From contig JAIEQJ010000094.1 in the NCBI GenBank assembly GCA_019747815.1, positions 1 to 57,818 on the forward strand: a DNA stretch of 57,818 nt. The letters run 5' to 3'. Shown piece after piece: positions 50,703-57,818 of this stretch. The DNA is from Hyphomonadaceae bacterium (GTDB lineage Bacteria > Pseudomonadota > Alphaproteobacteria > Rhizobiales > Hyphomicrobiaceae). A program made the position numbers and the translations under genes. Numbering within the stretch: position 1 is the first letter of the stretch; each line of letters opens with the position of its first letter. The notes under the pieces are model-generated. The model ran no database searches. It worked only from the letters and a program-made list of their open reading frames with translations, and was not told where the DNA came from.

Positions 50703-51998
50703 ATGCGCCCGGGTGCGCACATCAAGGCTGCGGTCGAGGTGCTCGACGAGATCCTGTCGCGGCATCGCCCGGCGGCCGTGGCACTGGCCGATTGGGGCAA
50801 GAGCCACCGGTTTGCCGGGTCGGGCGACCGCGCCGCCATCGGCAATCTGGTCTACGATGCCTTGCGGCGGAAGCGCTCGCTGGCGGCCCGGATGGCGAGC
50901 GATACCCCGCGCGCCATCATCCTTGCCGCGGCGCCGCGGGCGCTCGGCCTCTCCGCGGAGGCGGTGGCTGCCAGCGCCGACGGGACAGCCTATGCCGAGG
51001 CGCCGCTGACGGAAGCGGAACGCTCGGGCCTGCTGGGCGAGCTGCCCCCCGGGACGCCGGTCGCCGTTCTGGGGGATTTTCCCGATTGGCTGGAGCCCTC
51101 GCTGAGCCGCGCCTTCGGCGAGGCTGCCGGTGCGGAAGCGGCGGCGCTGGCGCTGCGCGCCCCGGTCGACCTGCGGGTCAACACGCTCAAGGCCGATCGG
51201 GACAAGGTGCTCAAGGCCCTGGCCAGATACGCGCCTCAGCCGACGCCGCTGTCGCCGCTGGGCGTGCGCCTGCCGGCGCCCGCAGGCGCAGGCCGGCAGC
51301 CCAACGTCGAGCGGGAAGCGGCCCACGGCAAGGGCTGGTATGAGGTGCAGGACGAGGGCTCGCAGCTGGCGGCGCTGCTGGCCGGGGCCGGCCCGCGCCA
51401 GCAGGTGCTTGATATTTGTGCAGGTGCCGGCGGCAAGACGCTGGCGTTTGCCGCCGCCATGCACAACACCGGCCAGGTGTACGCCTACGACGGCGACGCG
51501 CAGCGCCTGCGCCCCATATTCGAGCGGTTGAAGAGAGCGGGTGCCCGCAACGTTCAGGTGTTGCGCGCGGGCGATGCGGACGCCCTCGCGGCGCTGGGAC
51601 CGCGCTTTGATACGGTGTTTTGCGACGCGCCCTGCACCGGCAGCGGCGCCTGGCGCCGCCGGCCGGATGCCAAGTGGCGGCTGAAGCCGGCCAACCTCGC
51701 CCAGCGTGTGGAGGAGCAGCGCGCCATCCTGGGGCTCGCCGCCGCGGGCGTGAAGGCCGGCGGGCGCCTTGTCTATGTCACCTGCTCGGTGCTGCCTGAG
51801 GAGAACGGCGACCAGCTTGCCTGGTTCCTGTCGAACCATTCCGATTTCATGGCGTTGCCCTGGCGAGAGACGTGGCGGGCCGCGATCGGGAACGAGCCGC
51901 CGGTGTCTGCCGACCGGGACGATGGGGGACTTCTCCTCACGCCCGCCCGACACGGCACCGACGGATTCTACATCGCCGTGATGGAGCGCCGCCGCTAG
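50703..51998 (+). CDS. RsmB-like (NOL1/NOP2/Sun) RNA cytosine-5 methyltransferase
   Basis: A 431-residue SAM-dependent m5C methyltransferase. It has LRVNTLKADRDKVLKAL, the SAM-binding ILDICAGAGGKTLAFAAAM motif (residues about 236-254), YAYDGDAQRLRPI, the catalytic DAPCTGSGAWRRRPDAKWRL, and the second catalytic Cys motif LVYVTCSVLPEENGDQ. The C-terminal part ends in GTDGFYIAVMERR. It is shorter than Escherichia RsmB because the N-terminal NusB-like domain is reduced. Its exact target (16S C967 or another site) is uncertain. Confidence 0.92.
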   Translation: MRPGAHIKAAVEVLDEILSRHRPAAVALADWGKSHRFAGSGDRAAIGNLVYDALRRKRSLAARMASDTPRAIILAAAPRALGLSAEAVAASADGTAYAEAPLTEAERSGLLGELPPGTPVAVLGDFPDWLEPSLSRAFGEAAGAEAAALALRAPVDLRVNTLKADRDKVLKALARYAPQPTPLSPLGVRLPAPAGAGRQPNVEREAAHGKGWYEVQDEGSQLAALLAGAGPRQQVLDICAGAGGKTLAFAAAMHNTGQVYAYDGDAQRLRPIFERLKRAGARNVQVLRAGDADALAALGPRFDTVFCDAPCTGSGAWRRRPDAKWRLKPANLAQRVEEQRAILGLAAAGVKAGGRLVYVTCSVLPEENGDQLAWFLSNHSDFMALPWRETWRAAIGNEPPVSADRDDGGLLLTPARHGTDGFYIAVMERRR

Positions 51999-52063
51999 TG
52001 TTGCGAGCGCACGCCGCGCCGCCGAGTGCTTGCCAAGGAGGCTGACCGTCCACAGATAAGTGT

Positions 52064-52091
52064 TTGACATGGACATTGGCTGTACTAAGGA
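52064..52091 (+). promoter_or_regulatory. Candidate promoter of the methyltransferase/ATP-grasp fusion gene
   Basis: A perfect -35 box TTGACA (52064-52069) lies 155 bases before the gene. The -10 is weak: TACTAA at 52083-52088 has a short spacer and TAAGGA at 52086-52091 fits 16 bases. AGGAGG at 52200-52205 is the apparent Shine-Dalgarno. Confidence 0.45.
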
Positions 52092-52218
52092 TCGCGCGTT
52101 GTTGAGACCACTACGGGTTCCGGTGTTGACCGTCCGAGGGTCGGCGTCGACTGGAGAGCGAAGGCGGGTGCGCTCCACCGGTTGTCGAAGGCGGTAGCGA
52201 GGAGGACAGCTGTCCACC

Positions 52219-54177
52219 ATGGTCATGTCTAGCAAGGCCAAGCGCCCCAGGCGTTTGCCCCCGCGTTCGTGCCTCGGACCAGTTGCGGACCTGGAGGCGC
52301 ACCTTCCCGAAGAGTGGTGGCGAAAGCTCTTCAACGCTCTCTACGTCAAGACCGACGGCGATGTCGTCGAGAACGCGGAGAACACGCGCCGCGAGGTGGA
52401 CTTCATCGTGGCCTCGGCCGCCGTTCAGCCGCACAGCCACATCCTTGACCTGTGCTGCGGCCAGGGCCGGCACTGCCTGGAGCTGGCGCGCCGCGGCTTC
52501 AAGCACGTGATGGGGCTTGACCGCTCGCGCTATCTGGTGCGGCTGGCCAAGAAGCGGGCCCAGAGCGAAGGCTTGCAGGTGCTGTTCAAGGAAGGCGATG
52601 CCCGCAACCCGCGGCTGCCCGAGAGCAGCATCGATTGCGTTGCCATCATGGGCAACTCGTTCGGCTACTTCTCCAACAAGCAGGACGACGAGAAGGTGCT
52701 GACGGCCGTCGGCAAGATCCTGCGGCCGAGCGGCCAGCTCGTGCTCGACATCACCGATGGCGGGCACATGCACGAGAATTTCGACAAGCGCTCGTGGGAA
52801 TGGATCGACGAGCACCATTTCGTGTGCCGCGAGCGCTCCATCAGCCAGGACGGGGAGCGGCTGATCTCGCGCGAGGTGATCGTCCACGACGAGATGGGCG
52901 TGATCGCCGACCAGTTCTATGCGGAACGCCTCTATACCCGCGAGAGCATCGGCAAGCTGCTCGACAAGACCGGCTTCCGCAACATTCGCCATCACGGCCA
53001 CACCGAGGCGCTGTCCGACCGCGACCAGGATCTCGGCATGATGGCGCGCCGCATCCTGCTCTCCGCCGACGCCCCGCAGCGGCCGGCCCGCAAGGGCAGG
53101 GGCAAGCTGCAGGCGCTCGACGTCACGGTGCTGCTGGGCGACCATCGGCTGCCCGATCAGGTCAAGCGCGGGGGCACCTTCAACCCCGAGGACATCGACA
53201 CGATCCGCAAGCTCAAGGACGCCTTGAGCGAGCTGCCGAACTACAAGTTCCGCTACCTGGACAACCACGCCACGCTCGACCGGGATCTCTCCGAGCTGCG
53301 CACCGATCTTGTCTTCAATCTGTGCGACGAGGGCTGGAACAACGACCCGTTCAAGGAGCTCCACGTCCCGGCGCTGCTGGAGGTGCTGGGCCTGGGCTAC
53401 ACGGGTGCTGCGCCCTCCGCCCTGGCGGCGTGCTACGACAAGGGCCTGGTGCGCGCCGTGGCCCAGTCGCTCGATGTTCCGGTGCCGCTGGAGAGCTACG
53501 TGCGCCCGGGCGATCAGGGTGCGACGCTGCCGTCGGTGTTTCCGGCGCTGCTGAAGCCCAACCAGGGCGACAGCAGCCAGGGCATCACGAAGGATTCCGT
53601 CGTCAGCAACGAGAAGGCGCTGCTCGACGCGCTCGACCGCCTGCGCGCGGAGTTCCCGAGGCGAGGCGTGCTGGTGCAGGAGTTCCTGACCGGCGCGGAA
53701 TACTCCGTGCAGTTGATCGGCAATCCCGATCAGGGGCTGCGCGCACTGCCGATTCTCGAGGTCGACTACTCCAAGCTCGATCAGAAGCTGCCGAGAATCC
53801 TCGGCTACGAATCCAAATGGGAGCCCGACAGTCCCTATTGGACGCAGATCAAGTACCGCGAGGCGACGCTCTCGGACCAGAAGCAGCAGCAGATGATCGA
53901 CAACTCCTCGCGGCTGTTTGAGCGCCTGGGCTGCCGCGACTATGCGCGCTTCGACTTCCGGGCCGACGCCAAGGGCGAGATCAAGCTGCTGGAGGTGAAC
54001 CCGAACCCCGGCTGGTGCTGGGACGGCAAGATGAACATCATGGCCGGCTTCCAGGGCATGCGCTATTCCGAGCTGCTGGGGCAGATCCTATTGGCGGCCG
54101 TGGAGCGGCTCGGCATCACGGCCAAGCCGGCGCAGGCCGCAGCCAACGGCAACGGCCACGCCGTGGCGGCCGAGTGA
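52219..54177 (+). CDS. Fused SAM methyltransferase and ATP-grasp (D-Ala-D-Ala ligase-like) protein
   Basis: A 652-residue fusion. Residues about 60-260 are a class I methyltransferase: ILDLCCGQGRHCLELARRGF (75-94), GLDRSRYLVRLAKKRA, DCVAIMGNSFGYF and QLVLDITDGG. Residues about 300-635 are an ATP-grasp ligase of the D-alanine-D-alanine ligase kind: VTVLLGDHR, NLCDEG (368-372), GYTGAAPSALAACYDKGLV, LLKPNQGDSSQGI (445-456), VQEFLTGAEYSV, ARFDFRADAKGEIKLLEVNP (577-595) with its metal-binding Asp, Glu and Asn, and a C-terminal Ala/Asn-rich tail. It would join a carboxylate to an amine using ATP and methylate the same or a partner molecule. Product and substrates are unknown. Confidence 0.9.
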   Translation: MVMSSKAKRPRRLPPRSCLGPVADLEAHLPEEWWRKLFNALYVKTDGDVVENAENTRREVDFIVASAAVQPHSHILDLCCGQGRHCLELARRGFKHVMGLDRSRYLVRLAKKRAQSEGLQVLFKEGDARNPRLPESSIDCVAIMGNSFGYFSNKQDDEKVLTAVGKILRPSGQLVLDITDGGHMHENFDKRSWEWIDEHHFVCRERSISQDGERLISREVIVHDEMGVIADQFYAERLYTRESIGKLLDKTGFRNIRHHGHTEALSDRDQDLGMMARRILLSADAPQRPARKGRGKLQALDVTVLLGDHRLPDQVKRGGTFNPEDIDTIRKLKDALSELPNYKFRYLDNHATLDRDLSELRTDLVFNLCDEGWNNDPFKELHVPALLEVLGLGYTGAAPSALAACYDKGLVRAVAQSLDVPVPLESYVRPGDQGATLPSVFPALLKPNQGDSSQGITKDSVVSNEKALLDALDRLRAEFPRRGVLVQEFLTGAEYSVQLIGNPDQGLRALPILEVDYSKLDQKLPRILGYESKWEPDSPYWTQIKYREATLSDQKQQQMIDNSSRLFERLGCRDYARFDFRADAKGEIKLLEVNPNPGWCWDGKMNIMAGFQGMRYSELLGQILLAAVERLGITAKPAQAAANGNGHAVAAE

Positions 54178-54216
54178 GGCCCCGAGTGAGGCCCCGAGTG
54201 AAGCCCAAGCGCCCTT

Positions 54217-54335
54217 CCTGTCTTCCCGGAATTCCGCGCAGCGAAATATCCGGGATCCAGGGCTGAGGATTGCCGGCGATCGTTATTGCCCCTGGGTCCC
54301 GGATATTCGCGTTCCGCGAAGTCCGGGATGACAGG
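54217..54335. repeat. REP-like inverted repeat element
   Basis: The left arm CCTGTCTTCCCGGAATTCCG through ATCCGGGATCCAGGG, and the right arm whose complement reads CCTGTCATCCCGGACTTCGC through ATCCGGGACCCAGGG, are separated by about 30 bases. A one-arm copy is at 4667-4713. It lies between the fusion gene and the convergent cyclic-nucleotide/rhodanese gene. Just before it, the gene's own end repeats as GAGTGAGGCCCC three times (54175-54200). Confidence 0.8.
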
Positions 54336-54351
54336 TGAGAGGTTCCGAGGC

Positions 54352-55392
54352 CTACAGCGCGGCGCCTTCCAGCTCATAGGGCCAGGCCGCGATCCCGCCC
54401 TTCAGGGAGTGCGCATCGAGCCCGGCCTGGCGCAGCAGAAACGCGGCCGCGCGCGAGCGCCGTCCCGTGCGGCAATAGACGATGTACTGGCGCGACTTGT
54501 CGAGGCCGCGCGCGCGTTCCCTGATCTCTTCCAGCGGGATGAGGCGCGCATTCTTGAGGCGCCACAGCTCCCATTCCTCCTCGAACCGGCAATCGATCAG
54601 CGACGCCTTGTTCTGCTGCACGTTGCGCTGCGCTTCCTCCGGCGCGATCTCGCGCAGCAGCTCGGCCTTCAGCAGCCGATCGAAGTCGGCCTTGCCGATC
54701 CTGAGCAGGCGACCGGCCTTGGTCATGCGCACGGTGGCGTTGCGCGGCTCGCCCTTCAGCAGGGCCTCCTCGCCGAAGCTGGCGCCCGGGCCCAGCGTGG
54801 CGACACGCATGGGCACGCCCCCCGGATCGGCCCGCAGCACCTCCGCCGCGCCGGATTCCATCACGTAGAAGAAATCGCCCGTGTCGCCCTGAACAATCAC
54901 CTCATCGCCCGCCCCCACGTCCTCGGGCTGCATGGCCTCGGCGCAGCGGCACAGGTGCTCGAAGGACAGCTGCTTGAAGGGTTCCGCCTTGATCAGGCTC
55001 GCCACCCGCTCGCGCACGCTGTCCTCCAGCGCCGCCAGGCTCTTGGTCTCGTGCCGGCCCGACAGCACGTCGTCGAGCCGCTGGCCGTCGATCACCAGGT
55101 AGACGGACGGGCGGCTCAATTGCACGCGGGCGGCGGCGGGGATGGTGTAGAGGATGGCCGGGTCGGGCGCGTCGTCTTCCACGCTGAAGGCGGCGGCGTG
55201 CTGGCCGCCGTCGTTGCTGCCCATTGCCAGCCCGCCCTCGAGCAGCACCACCAGGTCGCCGCGGCGGGCCTTGACGATGTCGCCGGCCTGGCCCCTGGCG
55301 ACGCCCGGCCGCTCGATCAGGCTGGCGATGGCGTCGTCCGGCAGATGGGCGAACAGACGCGCGCGTTTGAGCTTTGATGTGACGGGTTCCAT
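54352..55392 (-). CDS. Cyclic nucleotide-binding / rhodanese fusion protein
   Basis: A 346-residue cytosolic protein. It has a degenerate N-terminal cNMP-like half (LFAHLPDDAIASLIE, GDIVKARRGDLVVLLEGGLA), then a second cNMP-binding fold with FKQLSFEHLCRCAEAM, GDEVIVQGDTGDFFYVMESG and the phosphate cassette FGEEALLKGEPRNATVRM. A C-terminal rhodanese domain carries the active-site loop VYCRTGRRSRAAAFLL (Cys) and ends with GGIAAWPYELEG. It may link cyclic-nucleotide signals to sulfur transfer; that is inference. The ATG at 55392 is preferred, since upstream residues are unconserved. It is divergent from guaA. Confidence 0.9.
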   Translation of the reverse strand: MEPVTSKLKRARLFAHLPDDAIASLIERPGVARGQAGDIVKARRGDLVVLLEGGLAMGSNDGGQHAAAFSVEDDAPDPAILYTIPAAARVQLSRPSVYLVIDGQRLDDVLSGRHETKSLAALEDSVRERVASLIKAEPFKQLSFEHLCRCAEAMQPEDVGAGDEVIVQGDTGDFFYVMESGAAEVLRADPGGVPMRVATLGPGASFGEEALLKGEPRNATVRMTKAGRLLRIGKADFDRLLKAELLREIAPEEAQRNVQQNKASLIDCRFEEEWELWRLKNARLIPLEEIRERARGLDKSRQYIVYCRTGRRSRAAAFLLRQAGLDAHSLKGGIAAWPYELEGAAL

Positions 55393-55574
55393 GGCGGCCT
55401 GGATAGCAGGAAGTCGGAGCGCGACAAAATACCATGCCGTGAACGGTGAGTGAACAGGGCGAAACTTTCCCGTGCGTGGGTTTTTGCTAGCCGGGCCATG
55501 CGCTTGACCGGCGATGCGGCGATGGTTTACCCGACACTGCCTGTGCAACCCGATTCCGCCGGGACCCCGCGCCC

Positions 55575-57161
<1,587 letters not shown>

Positions 57162-57444
57162 TTTAACGTCCTTCGATGACTATCGCCTGCTATCGCAATC
57201 GTGGCGCAACATATTGACATACCTAGCATTTTAATTCCGCGACTATCGCGGGCTATCGCGGTCTAGCGAAACGATCTGACGGTAGATCTGACGGTATGCG
57301 CCGTCTGAGTGTTCGGTCATTTTGTCGATACCGTCAGGCCGCATTCCTGCAGCGCGAGCCAAATATTGGCACTAAGTGCCTGTTATGACATAATAATCAT
57401 CCAAGATTGACGGTATTTTTTCTGACGGTAAAATTGGGGGTCGA
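57162..57444. other. Probable island attachment region with integrase arm-type repeats
   Basis: AT-richer DNA starts at once after guaA. Two copies of GACTATCGC..GCTATCGC occur at 57178-57196 and 57241-57259. TGACGGTA occurs five times: 57277-57284, 57289-57296 (the first two as tandem GATCTGACGGTA), inverted at 57329-57336, then 57408-57415 and 57423-57430. The last copies lie just before an integrase gene, as expected of arm-type binding sites at an attL/attR end. The core site should be the guaA 3' end. Confidence 0.7.
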
Positions 57445-57477
57445 GTGCCTGAGTTTGGGCCCCGAAAGGCCGTGACG

Positions 57478-57783
57478 ATGCTGACCGATGTGTCTCTTAG
57501 GAATCTGAAATCAAAAGATAAAGTCTACAAGGTCGCAGACCGTGACGGTATGTACGTGGCCGTGGCCCCTTCCGGCAAGATCACGTTCCGTTACGACTAC
57601 CGTCTCAACGGCCGCCGGGAGACGTTGACCATCGGGCGCTACGGGACTGGTGGCCTCTCGCTTGGCGCTGCGCGCGAATTGTGCGGGGCGGCACGGAAGC
57701 TGGTGGCTGAGGGCCAGTCGCCGGCGCAGGAGAAGCAGCGCGCCCCGTGGGTCGGTCAAAATCCCCCGGGTATGGTCACTTGA
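57478..57783 (+). pseudogene. P4-type integrase, N-terminal fragment (interrupted)
   Basis: The first 85 or so residues are the DUF4102 arm-binding domain of P4-like tyrosine integrases: MLTDVSLRNLKSKDKVYKVA, DRDGMYVAVAPSGKITFRYD, RETLTIGRYGTGGLSLGAAR and KLVAEGQSPAQEKQR. After EKQRAP the sequence diverges into WVGQNPPGMVT and stops, with no catalytic domain. The break coincides with an insertion-sequence-like end. The ATG at 57478 matches the family start; a GTG at 57445 is earlier in frame. Confidence 0.85.
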
Positions 57784-57818
57784 AATTCCCCCACCTGATG
57801 ATCGCCGTCAGCGCCGCT
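57748..57818. mobile_element. Probable insertion-sequence end
   Basis: From about TGGGTCGG the sequence changes to related short repeats, GGTCAAAATCCCCC and then GGTCACTTGAAATTCCCCC, cutting the integrase reading frame. Terminal repeats of this kind (TG start, repeated GGTCA..CCCCC blocks) resemble IS21-type ends. The element continues beyond the window. Confidence 0.5.

Overview
The window is high-GC DNA with alphaproteobacterial gene content, most likely Hyphomicrobiales or a near relative. Support comes from the divergent hemC / tsaD-gpsA arrangement, GTG starts, ATGA and TGATG gene junctions, tripartite tricarboxylate transporter genes, and short palindromic repeats between genes. Taxonomy is inferred from content only. 

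Layout. 1-6.2 kb: possible transposase tail, hemC, a DUF2267 gene, tsaD-gpsA, a CYTH protein, an FAH-family hydrolase and a proline-rich secreted protein. 6.3-9.7 kb: assimilatory sulfate reduction operon cysH-cysD-cysN on the minus strand. Here cysH is split by one in-frame amber codon, and CysN carries what looks like a decayed APS-kinase tail plus a membrane helix. 10-26 kb: L,D-transpeptidase, a Gfo/Idh/MocA oxidoreductase, a complete TctABC-type transporter, an aryl-CoA ligase with an aryl-CoA monooxygenase, an HtrA-like protein lacking its whole catalytic triad, an SDR lacking the YxxxK pair, a nitroreductase, a two-domain 3-hydroxyacyl-CoA dehydrogenase, an ADP-forming acyl-CoA synthetase and a D-2-hydroxyacid dehydrogenase. 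26.5-28.6 kb: a SBP56/methanethiol oxidase homologue with a membrane protein.

28.9-44.7 kb is the most interesting part. It looks like one catabolic island with two paralogous GntR repressors. One side has a thiol dioxygenase-like cupin with GntR-1, then a class I aminotransferase, an aspartase-family lyase and a five-gene branched-chain-type ABC importer. After GntR-2 comes an apparent redox module: fumarate-reductase-like flavoprotein, small 2Fe-2S protein, 7Fe ferredoxin, creatininase-family protein, and ferredoxin-NADP reductase, followed by an Lrp-type regulator. A perfect palindrome built on GACATGTC overlaps the -35 box of the redox operon, and related ACATGT sites lie between GntR-1 and the aminotransferase. 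The substrate is unknown; an amino acid or thiol amino acid is the best guess.

44.7-46.0 kb is a small integration scar: a HigBA-type toxin-antitoxin pair, a decayed integrase C-terminus and tRNA-Gln(CUG). 46.5-57.2 kb is conserved housekeeping: Ppx/GppA phosphatase, rlmE, guaB, a MAPEG protein, an RsmB-like methyltransferase, a methyltransferase/ATP-grasp fusion, a cyclic-nucleotide-binding/rhodanese fusion and guaA. Immediately after guaA the composition changes: five TGACGGTA copies precede a P4-type integrase gene that is cut by what appears to be an insertion-sequence end. This marks guaA as the boundary of a genomic island continuing beyond the window.
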